Assembly (NCBI GenBank): GCA_036346405.1
Contig: CM070568.1
Span: forward strand, 7,322,221 to 7,386,220
Reading direction: 5' to 3'
Length of the DNA: 64,000 nucleotides
DNA from: Phyllostachys edulis
Lineage: Eukaryota > Streptophyta > Magnoliopsida > Poales > Poaceae
Part shown: piece after piece, positions 1 to 12,251 of the stretch
Layout: the number at the start of each line of letters is the position of its first letter
Position numbering within the stretch: position 1 is the first letter of the stretch
Program-made: the position numbers and the translations under genes
Notes under the pieces: generated by a model
Database searches by the model: none
Told to the model about the DNA's origin: nothing
The model's input: only the letters and a program-made list of their open reading frames with translations

Positions 1-1640
1 TATGTTACCTGCAATTTCATATTGTTTCCTCGGTTGCTCCTATCACTTAATTGACGTTACATCATGGCACTTTAGCATCCTCGATATTGTATGTCTATCT
101 TGGAAAGAAAATAGAATTATTGCCTGTGTCTTCTTCTATTTGGTTTCAGTTCAAGTGATGTTACTTACTTCCCCTTCTGATTATGTGCTTGAATCCTAGT
201 TTTAAATCTTAGTCACATGCAGTTATCAATACAATAGTCTAAAAACGCCCGGAAATCATGTAGTTTTCGAAGCATTTGTGGCCTTTGCTTTTTTTATTAT
301 TTGCTGATTGGTGGTTGGGGCGCATGCTTGCCTGTGAACCAATGTGCACATGGTTTGATTTTTCAGATGATTTAACTATGTATTGTTACATTTTTCAAGT
401 TGTACTGTTGTTGCTTTCTATGATGATTTGAGTGCAGATCTTGTGACCACAGTAGCTTGTGTTTAGATGGTTTCGCTTAGTTTTACTCCTAGTCTATGAT
501 TGAATTACAAGCTGTTTGCTTTCTTATATTTGGGGTCTTGTTTTTCTTGATATTTTGAGCTCACTTTCTATTCAAGTGTCATATAGGCTTTGTTAGGCAC
601 TCTTTAGATGGCAAAACATGGATAAGATGTTACAATAGAAACATCGGTTGACAACAATTGAGAGGCTTCAATTTTGTGGTCTTATATTGCTAAAGAAATA
701 TATTTGGTTGTAATGAGGCGAAAAGATACTCGTTACTTGACTTTGGTTGTGAGATTACGTGCCCATTTCTTTTTACGCTTATGAATTTCAGGATGTTAGA
801 AGCACCTATGTAGGATTGGTAACAAGTGATCAAACACTGTGATTCACCTCTCTGAGACATAGCAATATCTTAATTTTTTCGATCTTGTTTTGTCCCAAAT
901 GCAGCTATTTGTTTTTGATACAGCCAAGAAATTCTTGACTCGAAAGGCTGACGAGTCCCCTAAGACCCCCTTCCCTGTAAACTTATTCTTTGGAGCCATT
1001 TGTGTTTATCTAGATAATGTGTTCCAAGATCAATTTGAATCGTTATCTTTTATAGTAGTTACAATATTTTTTATGGTATGCACGTCTGCAAATACTAAAT
1101 AATCTTCCGATATTGAGGAACATTATTCTGGGATTGTGGTTATCGACTTCTCAAATTCCTTTTCAGGTACAAAACATAAGGGTTGTTGAAGTTATTATTT
1201 GCTGATGGAGTGATCGTCCTTATTTTGCAAATGATGATAGCGTGATGATTTCATTATGTAGACATCTTCATCGTCGCCTTCTTTTGCGTAGATATTTTGT
1301 ACATGCAAGGATAGACTAGTATTGTGGTAGAAGGGGTTAGAGTATTTACATGTGTCAAGGATAGATTAGTATTGTCAAGTTCTTTTGTGTGGATGTTTTG
1401 TACATGCCAAGGAGACCATGGCTATATTAGAACGCTCAGAATTCTGAAATTGCATGTGTATGGTGTACTACACATGTATTGTTGTGCTTATCAGTAATTT
1501 CATATTTCAGGTTTATGTATTTTGCATCATCTGAATTTCATCTATGTGTTGTAGCTGTATTTGATTGTTGATTTGATATTTTCTAAGTGGTACGATTGAG
1601 AAAATTGTACGTTTTGTAAATTCTAATTGAATGGTGCAAA
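1..1640. other. AT-rich stretch, no gene recognised
   Basis: Only short open frames without recognisable motifs occur here. Many T-rich tracts followed by AG resemble plant intron or untranslated sequence, so the edge of a gene outside the window is possible but not shown. Around 1285-1420 a phrase containing GTACATG and AAGGATAGA followed by TAGTATTGT recurs imperfectly, a weak local duplication. Confidence 0.4.
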
Positions 1641-1662
1641 CTATTGGGAAAAATATTAAATT

Positions 1663-2185
1663 CACTATTTCGGTCGGCATAATTAAATTTTATTAGTATT
1701 TAACATGTATATTCCTAGGTACCTAATTTGTCGGAAATCATGCCAATGCTGACAATATATCTGCCAGGGAAAATCATGCCAAACCGTGCCAGCGAAAACC
1801 AAGTTATCGAGGGCATAGCTCGCCGAGAAGCAGACAATCAAGGCGAGTAATAGCTAGGCAATATGTATAGCTATTTGGGAAACTCTAGCTTTGGCGAAAC
1901 TCTAACTCTTGTGCGGTGAAAAACAAGTTAGCTAGAGCAATTAACTACTGGGGAAACAGACAATCAATGGCCTAGTAACTGTCGGCAATATGTATAACTG
2001 TCGGGGAAACTCTAACTGTCGGGAAAGAGCTAACTGCTAGGGAAACTATTACTACCGGGGAAAAACAACTTTTCTAGGGTAATTAACTGCCGGCAATCCA
2101 CATATCTATCGGGGAATGTCTTTCCCAGCAGCATTTTACTAGGCAGGCAATAAGTGCCGGGGAAACACATTGCCGGCAGTTAATT
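1663..2185. repeat. Degenerate short repeats, subterminal-like, unidentified DNA transposon
   Basis: A short motif related to AACTGTCGGGGAAACT recurs many times between about 1725 and 2185, with variants such as ACTGCCGGCAA, CTGCTAGGGAAAC and CTACCGGGGAAAA. Closely spaced short motifs of this kind are typical of CACTA subterminal regions. A CACTA pentamer at 1663 could be a terminus, but no matching inverted terminus or target duplication was found downstream. Assignment to CACTA is inference. Confidence 0.4.
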
Positions 2186-3644
2186 TGCTTTGCAAAGCAG
2201 TTTTCTCCAACGGTTTGATTGCCCTTAATAATATGACATGGTGTAGTGAGTGTCCATGACTGGTTGTCTCATGACTCAACGACCAGTTTGGCCATAACAG
2301 AGGGGATTTAGACTTCCTTTTAACACTGGTCGTAGGTTCATGACCATTATAAAGTAAACATATAATATATAGGTCTGTTTTAATAGAGGCTCTAACTTTA
2401 ACAAAAAGATTGATTGGGTTAAGAATCCTTGTCACCCAACTACTAATACTCGAAATTCCAAACTAGTACTACTAGTGTGCAGCGTGGAGGATTTGGAAAG
2501 GGACCTTGCATGTTACATCACTCTCACCAGCTCACCGTGCCTCTCACTCAGCTTCAGTCCCAGTCCCTCTTCTCTCCTGTAGCTACAGCTAATATCTTAG
2601 GCGCCCAACTTGGCTCCGAGATTTATGCTCCCTTCACACTCTCACATTCCCCCTCTCTCGGCTCCGGCGCACAGGCAAGACCCGCCTCCTCTGAGCCATG
2701 CCACTGCTGGAAACCCCGCCGCCGTCGGAGAGAATTAGAGAGAGAGTGGAGAGGGTGCACGAATCTCAAAGAGGGCTGTTCATCTCAAAGAAATCTCTAG
2801 ACGGCTCTGACAGTGCTTGTACCTACATGCACTCGTAGTATGAGTTTTTTTTTTTTGCTTATCTGGCATTGTTGTGCATTAAAATAGCAATTCTAGTCCT
2901 CTCTGGAAAGAAAAATACAAAAATGGCACAGCGGACATGCCGACAGGAGACATGTCGCCTACTGCGCATCCGTCATGTGGCACCAGCCTGCCGCGTGCCC
3001 ACCGCCCAGGCCCATGGCTATGTCACTGTCTCCCCTATCGTGCCCGTCGACCTCGCTGCCCCCCTACCGCACGCCTACCGCACTGCGCCCTCCATGCTTG
3101 CGGCTATAAATGTCTGGGGCCATCGCTCTTAGCTCCCAAATAATAACAAGCACGAGCACAGAGAGACAAAGAGGAGCGAGCGAAGGGAGATAGAGTGTTC
3201 AGCCAAAGTATTTCTGTTTGCGTTGCCGTTTTGAGAGAGTATAGAGTAGTGTTAAGTTGTTGTATTAGTTGATAAATTTCTCCATCAAGCCAAGATCATC
3301 GAGAAGAGGTATTTTTTCCGTATGCATTATGTTAAATAACTATGTAATTAGTTGTTTAATTAGATTCTTGACAATATTAGGAATATAGTCGTCATTAATT
3401 TAATAGTTTGTTAGCTAGCCACTGATTAGGTATTCCGATTAAATATTATAGATTGTTTAGGAATTGTAGTACACGTTGCGACTGTCTTCGGCACCATTGT
3501 TGGCTATGTAGGAACAATTTGTAAACATGTACGTTGATGGTCATGGCATTTTTTAGCGCATGTGATTTGGAAGATAGTTGACAATAATTTAGTAGTATGT
3601 TAACTATAATTACGAGGGAGACATGACGGGAGAGATAGGGCGGT
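2186..3644. other. Intergenic sequence, no gene; weak promoter-like patch
   Basis: No coding region can be supported. A TATAAAT at 3105-3111 lies in a GC-richer patch (2930-3170) and is followed by an A- and G-rich stretch that could be an untranslated leader, but no open frame follows. The patch could be a fragment of a transposon promoter. The last bases, GGT at 3642-3644, directly precede the CACTA terminus. Confidence 0.35.
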
Positions 3645-3930
3645 CACTACTACAGAAAATATCTTCACAGATGGTTCAAAAACATCATCACAGACGGTTT
3701 CGTGAGCCGTCTAAGTTTATTGGTCAGTAATAACATAAGGTCATCACGGACAGTTTTTGAACCGTCTGTGATGCGGACTATCACAGACGGTTATTAACTC
3801 AGAACCGTTTGTGATTGTTGACTATCACATACGGTTTGTAGATGAAACCGTCTGTGATAGCTTATGTATCACAGACGGTTTGTAGACGAAACTGTCTGTG
3901 ACGGCTTATGTATCACAAACGGTTTGTCCT
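3645..3930. repeat. CACTA left terminus and subterminal repeat array
   Basis: After the terminal CACTACTACAG the motif TCACAGACGGTT and its inverse AACCGTCTGTGA recur at short spacing, often as face-to-face pairs able to form small hairpins. In En/Spm-type elements such arrays bind the accessory protein TNPA and are needed for excision. This is the 3' end relative to the minus-strand genes. Confidence 0.85.
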
Positions 3931-4356
3931 AAGGAACTATTTGTTATATTCCTTTGTATTGCTAAATCTATTTCTGTTTATTGGCAAACCTCAGGAAATA
4001 CTAGTCATGCCCTTTGGAACAAGCAGAAACAAAATAAGTACATGTATACATCCAATTCACATTCATTTCAGAAACAAGCACATCTATTTCACAAATCAAT
4101 TAACTCAAATGAACTAAAATTAACCATTCATGAACAAATACACAAATGTACCATTAAGTTCAATCTACATTGTGGAACAACCCTTTTGGGTTTATGATCT
4201 CACGTAACAAGAAGGACACAAACTGTCCTCGAATGCTTGTGAGCTCGCGCTGTTTGAACGTAGTTATAGCGATGGTCGCAACCTGTCGCTAGGAAGATTA
4301 AAGTCTTGCATATATAAATTGATAAGTAAGAAATAATTATTGCAAGATTGACAAAC

Positions 4357-6017
4357 CTAAGGATCATTGGTTATCGCGGAACCGAGGAGTAGTTCCATAT
4401 TGTGGCAAACATAGTATCCACAGGTGTTGCCCGATGGCTGCTGGTGGCACTGCAAAAATAGAATTCGTTAGTTCGAGAGACATTACTACAAAGCGTTATA
4501 TAGGATTGTTGTATACTAGCAAATACCGGGACATTTAGATCATGTCACAGGATCCCTCCCTTGGATCTCCCTCCAGAAGCAAAGTACACGACGAACGACC
4601 TACGTGATTCTAAAAAGTTAGCCTTAGCCATTGCAAATGAAGGAAAGACTACCATAGAGTTATCTATGGAGGAAATGTGTTTACCCATCGATTAATTTTT
4701 GGACAACTGAGAAGTCATTGTTGGCCCTCTTTAGGGAATCTAGGTATATTAGTTTATTCCGTTTTGGTATAATTACAATTAGAATCTAGTGGAACCTACA
4801 CAGGTATGTAGCCATGGTTATTAAACTTAAGTTCGTGTTGCTTATAAAGCACAAATCAACAAGTATAGCTACTAGTGCAGCACTTACTCCTGGTTATAGG
4901 GCAAAAGTATGAAATCCTTATCGCGGTGAGCCAGCAATGACTTCATCACACAATCCTCGACAAAGTTTGCATTCTCCTTGATGCCTTGCATGGAGACCAA
5001 GTGTGGGTCGAGGAAACCTACTGGTGATTTCCTTAATTCGGCTTCAGAAATCATGTATCTATAGGTATATATGTTTATATATGTATATGTATATATACAT
5101 ATACATACATATATATGTATATGTACATATACATATATATATATATGTATATGTATATATATATATACACACACACACAAAAGTAAGGAGTTATATATAA
5201 CATTTATTGGTATTACACGAACGTTGACCGTGATTGTACACACTTACAGTGTCCAGCATCGCATGAGTGAGGCGTCGAGGGCGGCGATGTTGAAGAGTAA
5301 GAACAAGTCCTCGAAGGTCACCGTAAAGATACAGCCTTGAACCTCGTAGTGAAGATGATGCGACCCAAACTTGATGTTGACACCTGTGCATCGTTGTCCA
5401 TCCGTCTTGTTGGCTTGTTCCATGTACCATATATGCAATCTCATGCAAACCAATCCTAAGATTTCGAGGTGCTTTACCGTCTCGACCAATGGCTAGCCTT
5501 GCACAAATTTCTAGGACAACGGCAAAAAGGGGATATCATCTGGTAAGAAGGGGATATCATCGGGCTTCTTCGATTTGCTCTTGCCACCTCACTTTTTAGA
5601 GGTTGACTTCACGAGAGTCGACTGGGCACGAGGTGTAGATGTATCTGATGCACCAGGCCCTTACCGCATCGGTGCAGGTAACTCTGGTGCAGGTAACTCC
5701 CGTGGGTTTAGCACCGTTGCAGGACATTCCTGTAAAGTTGACACTGGTGTAGGTAGCTCCAGGCAGATGTCCCTTCTGGGCCACTGGATGAATGTTCCAA
5801 TGGCTTGCCCTAGAGTCACGACCTCGTCATTTGGGGGCATCTACAGCGAGATGACCTCGAAATTGGCATGAACACCATCCACATTCACTTTTGTGAAACC
5901 CGGCGCTAGATTTACATTGTGCAGCAAGGACCCAGCACCGGATGGATAAGCTTGGCCCCAAGCAGCGTCTAGGGCATTGGAGGCATATCTCACTTGGAGC
6001 TTGCACTTCGTAGACAC
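4357..6017 (-). pseudogene. CACTA-borne ULP1-type (C48) cysteine protease gene, 3' exons, degraded
   Basis: Three minus-strand exons are visible. The first (6017 down to 5248) starts after a TATGTAG acceptor and ends at a GTAAGT donor; it reads through VRYASNALDAAWG, LGQAIGTFIQWPRRDI and FEDLFLLFNIAALD, the conserved region preceding the protease in grass CACTA second genes. The second (5058 to 4888) contains SPVGFLDPHLVSMQG and ends at GTAAGT. The third (4449 to 4357) contains QPSGNTCGYYVC, which matches the Gln-to-Cys block of ULP1 proteases with the nucleophile in TCGY. The His-Trp block was not found. ULP1 enzymes cleave SUMO; the transposon-borne forms have no proven role. In-frame stops (near 5830, 5665 and 5580) mark it as a pseudogene. 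The upstream part lies beyond the Sirevirus block, at 19420-20047. Confidence 0.75.
5063..5178. repeat. TA-rich microsatellite inside ULP1 intron
   Basis: Alternating purine-pyrimidine repeats of TATATG and TACATA units, ending in an AC run. They lie between the GTAAGT donor at 5242-5247 and the acceptor near 5060 of the ULP1-type gene, so they form most of an intron and explain the spurious Tyr/Ile-rich open frames on both strands. Confidence 0.9.
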
Positions 6018-6059
6018 CTACATAACGATACAAAATTAGCTTCTCACGGATCGAAGAAA

Positions 6060-7363
6060 GCTTCAAAATCACAAAATAGAGAGTAAGAACACAAAGAGAC
6101 TCATCTTTGATAAATCTTTCCTTAGATTGATTTGATATGACATTGGTTTACAGCCACTCCATCAAGGAGGACAAAAACTCAACACATGAGCACAAAATCA
6201 AATCTAACTCTCTAGAACCCTAACCTCCTACTAATCTCTCCAAACCCTAAAACCACAAACTAGGGTTTCTCAAAATAAAGGGTTGAGGAGGTGCTAGCCA
6301 CCACCCTCCTCTATTTATAATGGAGGCTAGTTTCTAGAAGGAAAACCCTAATGGGCACCCGTTAAGCCCACACACAAACGGGTTTCACTTAAGCATGTAT
6401 TTTAAAGCGTCGTCTTCATCTCCTCTTAACCTAAACCATTTCTCCTTGAGTCGTCTTGCGCCGCGGGTTAGCAAAAGGTCACCAAGGCGGTATTTAGGTG
6501 AAGTTACCAAAATACCCCTTCTCGAACCTCTCCGAAGACCGAGTCCAAACTTCGTGAAGCACTTCCATGCTTCGCCACGTGTAGGTTGATCAACGGCTCT
6601 CTTCATGTCGGCAAGTCTCTCCCATCCGGCTCCCACCGAAACCACCATGGCACTTGCACCGACGCCCGCGCCACTTGATCCAACCCATCGCACCGAACTG
6701 CCCGTTCAGTCATCCTTGTCCATTTTACGCCATGCTTGAAAGCACTGACTTTACTCGGCATCCTCGATCGTTCTGAACCTCAGCTCTCAAGCCTAGTCCC
6801 GATCATCCTCGCAGTTGACCTCCAAGCAACCTGCACAACAATAGACCAAGAAATTGATTCCGGGAACAAGTTCTTCGCAACTTGACCCACGTTAGTCAAA
6901 ACATGCATCATGCAACACATATGCACTGAAACCCATGAACTTGACCTAACGAAAAACCATTTCACCAAGTTGGAAAACATTCAGAACGTAAACAGTACTA
7001 CCACCACGTAATAGCCGGTACTACCGCAGAGCGGTAGTACCGCTCCAATAACTGCGATCGTACCGCTTCTCACCGAAGACCAAAATTCCCAAAAACACGT
7101 TCTCTGGAAAATCCATACCGCCAACTAAAAACCGGTATTATTGCACGACGGTAGTACCGCTCCCAACTTGTGGTCATACCGCTCTGTGGTACTACCGCTT
7201 CAACACTTGCGGTCATACCGCCCTGCAATCATACCGCACCTTACTTGCCGGTACTACCGATTATCCTGACTTTGCTTAAAACAAAAGATTCGACAAACCT
7301 TAAGACTTATTGCCAATCGTTTCATCATCGTAAGATCATGACCATATCCCCATGTTATCCACA
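6060..7363 (-). repeat. Sirevirus copy 1 3' LTR, probably truncated at its distal end
   Basis: The inner edge reads TGTGGATAAC on the minus strand, directly after a purine tract. The body carries a TATAAATAG box on the minus strand near 6310-6320 and many copies of the 11-bp palindrome CGGTACTACCG between about 7000 and 7260. The G-rich distal end seen in the sister LTRs at 14612, 17435 and 34621 (AGAGGGGGTGAATAGG in two of them) is absent, so the outer end is missing or strongly diverged; 6060 is approximate. Confidence 0.6.
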
Positions 7364-9084
7364 ATCTCCCCCTTGATAAACATATTGGCAATTTCCCAAA
7401 AATATAAGTTAAGGGGTTTGAGAAGGAAAATACTCACGTTTTCGCGCAAAGGCACAACTTGGTCCAAATGCAAGAGAAAGCAATGCAAATAACCAAGTTG
7501 GCTTCAGATTAGTATCGGCAAGTGAGATAAGGTAGAAGAAGGCAAGAAAGTTTCAATTTCCAGATAAGAGTAAAAAATCTCACTTAAGGTCCATATGAAA
7601 GAACAATTGCTCAATTTGACCTTTGATCATTGTAAGGTTCCAAGAATTGCAATTCAAGTTCAGAAATGGCAATAAGATCATAAGAATGCAAATTAAATGC
7701 TCCCCCTCACTATGATCATCATTTTTCAGAAAATTCAATTTCTCTATTTTTCTCCAAATAGCTCCTTTTTTTTAACATTTTTGTAACATCTTCTCCCCCT
7801 TTGACAATGGAGTCATCAAGGAATCACGCCTTCCTCTCGTCCAGAGATGACAAATGCAGAAATGAGGAAAAAGCATAAGAAGGAGCATGCATGAAATGCA
7901 ATGGAGTGGCTTCATTTTTTTGTATTTTTCAATTTTTTTCGTACAAGAAGCTTTGGAGATTACCCAAAAGAACAAGCTAGCATTTCTAATATTACTCAAT
8001 ACATATCAAGCCTGAAAGCGCTAGCAAGATCATGTTAAAACATATATATCAAAGCTAAGCTATAAGGCTCAAGATAAAACGATGAATTTTTAACAATTTA
8101 AGCAAAGCTTCAAATTTACCAAGTTCATCAACAGGGATCCTAACGTGATAATGGCCATGTCAGAATGTCAATGTGAGATCAAAAAGCTAACAAAGACCAC
8201 TTAAGAGACAAATAGGTCCTGAATTGAATCGTTTTGCTCAAATCATCTCAAACATCCATTTTTCAACAGTTTTTCATTTGCAATGAATATTGAAGTTGAC
8301 TAATGACCTATCTTAGTGAAGAAGATCCTAAACTAAGAGCCATCTACAAACTCTTCTTAAGCTTTAACCAGAAGTTGATTAAAAGGTCTATCTTAGTGAA
8401 GAAGATCCTGGACTAGGAGCCATCCACAAACTCTTCATAAGCTTCAACCAGGGCGACAAATCTTGATATTCATGTCAATTTTGACAAGAAATCCCCATGA
8501 GATCGTCTAGATCATCAAACTATCTCCAAGTTCATGTCTTTGACATGTAGTCCCGTGAGAGTAGTTTGGCACAATTTAACCACATGACAATCTTGAAATT
8601 TGATTTTTCATTAAGAGTAGTTTTAGATTCTCAAAAGAATAAGAAGCTCAAGTAATGATCAATTCTAAGCAATTTTGACAGGGTCAATGTCACAAAAGGA
8701 GCACTAATTGCACAACTAGCTAAAACATCCACAAATTGCAATTTTTAGTTCAAGTTGTCTTAAAGTTCTAGCTCATTTTAGCAAAGACTTAGCTACACAT
8801 GTGAAAGCATGATAATTCTAGCAAGTCAAAGAACTAGACATGACATTGAGCAAGAATTGAAATACTAAAGCTCAAAAGGGTAATAAGCAAAGCTTCATCA
8901 ATTTTAAAAGACAAGCAGTAAAGTTTATATTACAATGCATCTTTTTGTGATTTTTCATATGAATGCAGTATGATACAATGAGATGCAAGAAAAACTCAAA
9001 AAACCTAAAAAGATCAAAAAGTTCAGAAAAGATCAAGGAAAGATCAGATGAACAAGGTAAGCTCATAAAAGCACCAACTCCCCC
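7364..9084 (-). other. Sirevirus 3' untranslated region with several polypurine tracts
   Basis: No open frame of note lies between the pol stop at 9085 and the LTR. On the minus strand AGGGGGAG-type purine tracts occur near 9080, 7797, 7700 and, directly against the LTR, 7370. Multiple polypurine tracts upstream of the 3' LTR are described for Sireviruses; the tract next to the LTR would prime plus-strand synthesis. An imperfect duplication of about 75 bp occurs at 8310-8385 and 8386-8455 (shared phrase ATCTTAGTGAAGAAGATCCT). Confidence 0.65.
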
Positions 9085-10701
9085 TCAAACCAACCCATAG
9101 GGATAAATTACCCCTAACTCACTCCTCAAGGTGGCAAACCTAGTTGGGTCTAAAGGCTTGGTGAGGATATCAGCTAACTGAGCCTCGGACTCCACAAAAT
9201 GTACCACAATATCACCCTTCTCTACATGGTCTCTAAGGAAGTGATAGCGAATGTCAATGTGCTTAGTCCTAGAATGTTGCACTGGGTTCTTAGCAATATT
9301 AATGGCAAAAGTGTTATCACAGAGAAGAGAAACACTAGCAAAGTTTAACCCAAAGTCCTTAAGAGTGGACACCATCCACAAAACCTGACTACGGCAACTA
9401 GCGGCAGCTACATATTCGGCTTCAGCAGTGGATTGTGCAACAGAGGACTGCTTCCTAGAAGACCAAGAGACAAGAGAAGTACCTAAGAAATGACAAGTGC
9501 CAGAGGTACTCTTCCTATCTAGTCGATAGCCTGCAAAATCAGAATCAGAGAACCCCCGAATGGACAAGGAAGAAGAGTAGGAATACCAAATACCATACTG
9601 GAGGGTAGAGTGAAGGTACCTGAAAATGCGTTTAACGGCTTGGTGATGTGAAGTCCACGGAGACGCCTGAAACCTTGCACAGAGGCAGACCGCGAAGTGG
9701 ATGTCCGGTCTTGAGGCCGTCAGGTAAAGAAGAGAGCTGATCATGTTGCGGTACTCGCATTGATCCACAGCTTCTCCATCCTCGTCTGGATCCAAAACAG
9801 TCGAAGTCTCCATGGGAGTGGCGATCGGCTTGCAATCACCCATCTCAAAGAACTTGAGCAAATCCTTGGTATACTTTGTTTGATGGACGAAGATCCCTTC
9901 CTTGCATTACTTGATTTGAAGCCCCAGAAAATAGTTGAGCTCTCCCATCATACTCATCTCAAATTCTCTGGACATGGTCTCAGAAAAATTGGAAACAAGA
10001 GCATGAGAAGAACCACCAAATATAATATCATCCACGTAAATCTGAACAAGCAGGAAGTCATTGCCATGCTTAAGAATGAAAAGGGTCTTGTCTACCTTAC
10101 CCATCTTAAAATTATTCTTAAGCAAGAAGGTCTTAAGTATATCATACTAGACTCTAGGGGCTTGCTTAAGACCATACAAGGCTTTGGATAACTTGAAAAC
10201 ACGATCTGGGTGCTTGGGATTCTCAAAGCCTGGGGGTTGCCTAACATACACTTCCTCCTCTATATAACCATTCAAAAAGGCACTCTTGACATCCATCTGG
10301 TGTAACCTAAAACCTTTAGATGCACCAAATGCAACCAGAATGCGAATGGCTTCTAATCTCGCAACAGGAGCAAAGGTTTTATCAAAGTCTAACACCTCAA
10401 CTTTGGTAAAACCCTGAGCTACCAACCTAGCCTTATTTCTAACCATAGAACCATCCTCATTTTGTTTGTTTTTGAACACCCAGCGGGTTCCTATCACATT
10501 ATGACCACTAGGAGGCTCTACTAGGTTCCAAACCTTGTTTCTCTCAAAATTTTCTAACCTCGTGCATGGCATTGACCCAGCTAGAATCAGATAAAGCATG
10601 TGATATATCATGGGGTTCGAAAGACGCAACAAATGCAGAATGAGAGTAGAGACTCGGATCGTGATACCTGGAGCGAGTGACTCGCTCATGAAGATTACCA
10701 A
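9085..10701 (-). pseudogene. Copia pol: reverse transcriptase and RNase H, copy 1
   Basis: The minus strand first encodes the amino half of a copia reverse transcriptase (10701-10147), with WNLVEPPSG, GTRWVFKNKQNEDG, KARLVAQGFTK and MDVKSAFLNG, ending in KALYGLKQAPRV and a stop. The catalytic block follows (10125-9907) with IYVDDIIFG, the Tyr-X-Asp-Asp active site. The last part (9861-9085) carries the copia-type RNase H: SRPDIHFAVCLCARF, GFSDSDFAG, KSTSGTCHFLG, STAEAEYVAAA and a terminal ADILTKPLD. Together they copy element RNA into DNA. The gene is broken by at least two stops or frameshifts (near 10147 and 9880) and is not expected to work. It ends immediately before a polypurine tract. 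Confidence 0.9.
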
Positions 10702-11021
10702 TCATCTGATCCGGAGGGTGGTGCCTCTGAATGTGAAGTGGAGCGCCCGGGGGAGAAAGCATCTCTTCGACCTCCGCAGGTACTGCTGATGATGAAGATG
10801 CAGCAGGAGCCTTAATTGGAGGTGAAGTAGTCGAAGCAGGTTCTGGAATTTGGACAGGAGCATCAGCAACAGGTGAAAGAACAATATCGGCTTCATCATC
10901 ATCTTCCTCTACAAAAATGCTCTCTGATGCCTGTGTATCACCTGAAATGTCGGATCTAGCTCTAGAACTAGTCTCATCAAAAGTGACATTGCATGTCTCC
11001 TGGACAACATTAGTCTCAACA

Positions 11022-12240
11022 TTAAAACCCGAAAACCCCTCGAATGAGCAAGATAACTCGAAATAGACCATCAGAAGTTCTTGACTCAAATTTATCTAGA
11101 TTTCCTGTCTTGAGAATAAAACACTTGGATCCAAATACTTGAAAATGAGAGACAGAGGGTTTTCTACCAAAGCGAAGCTCATAAGAGGTCTTGCCCAAAG
11201 AAGGTCTCAAGAAGACACGATTAGCAATGTGGCAAGCTATAGCAATAGCTTCGGCCCAAAACCTCCTCGGAGTGCTATACTCATCTAGCATCATCCTAGC
11301 CATCTCGACTAAGGTTCTGTTCTTCCTTTCCACAACACCATTTTGTTGAGGGATGTGTGGAGAAGAGAACTAATACTCAATACCGCGCTCAGCATAAAAA
11401 GAGGCAAAAGAAGCATTCTTGAACTCCATGCCATTATCACTGCGAATCGCTCTCAGGGCACCAGGGAGCTCAGAAGCTAGGCGAAGAACAAGATCATGAT
11501 AATGATCAAAAGCCTCATCATTTGAAGCAAAAAAGAACACCTAAGAATATCTCGAAAAATCATCGACTATGACAAGAATATACCATTTGTCACCGATTGA
11601 CCAAACCCTAGCAGGACCAACAGTATCCATATGAAGCAACTGCCCTGGTCCATCGGTCATGACCATAGTCAAGGAAGGGTGTGAGGTGGCAACTTGCTTG
11701 CCATGCCTCTGGCACATATCTGACATCCTTGGCGGCTTTGAGTTTAGGCAAACCTCTCATGAGATCAAGGCCGCTAACTCGCGTCAGATGATCAAAACCA
11801 ATGTGCCCCAAACATCGGTGCCAAAAGCCAGACATCAGAAGAAGATGCAATCAAACACTTGAGAGATCCAGCAAGAGATTCAGAAAAATCAGCTCCAAAA
11901 ATTCTACCAACTCTAAAAATTCCAAAAACAAGCTCACCAGCTGAATCAAGCTCACGACAGGCATTTTTCCTAAATCTAGTCTCATAGCCATCATCAAGAA
12001 GCTGTGATACAGAAAGCAAGTTGTACCTTAGCTTGTCCACAAGAGCAACATCCTTCAGGATGAATTTGTCGTTCACCCTAATCGATCACATTCCTTCAAT
12101 ACGCCCTTGTGTATCATCTCCAAAGGTGATGAAGTCATCACCCGTCGACCGCGTGAAGGAGGTGACTCATCTTGAGTCTCCGGTCATGCGGCATAAATAG
12201 CCGGAGTCGACGAACCACGTGTTCTTCCCCCTTCCGCAGC
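11022..12240 (-). pseudogene. Copia protease and integrase, copy 1
   Basis: Reading down from 12240, a protease active site FVDSG is followed by MTGDSR and then NDKFILKDVALVDKLRYNLL, standard for copia protease. A pre-integrase block contains WHRCLGHIGFDHLTRVSG, the His residues of the HHCC zinc-binding region. The integrase core begins near 11720 with GPARVWSIGDKWYILVIVDD, whose last Asp is an active-site residue, and continues to ERKNRTLVEMARMMLDE near 11330 and the conserved RRFWAEAI. Integrase would insert the element DNA. Stops and frameshifts between blocks show decay. Confidence 0.85.
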
Positions 12241-12251
12241 GATCCTGAAAA

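Noticed and set aside
890..1102. 70-codon open frame as a gene
   Set aside because: No ATG at the start, no recognisable motif and no gene-like composition.
1663..2477. Complete CACTA element between CACTA at 1663 and TAGTG at 2477
   Set aside because: The sequences inside the two ends are not inverted copies of each other and the flanking trinucleotides differ.
4884..5340. Tyr/Ile-rich open frames on both strands
   Set aside because: Products of the TA/CA microsatellite; only the part below 5058 on the minus strand is a real exon.
7000..7260. CRISPR-like array, because short palindromes recur
   Set aside because: Spacing is irregular, the motifs are LTR palindromes shared with three other LTRs, and the context is a plant nuclear genome.
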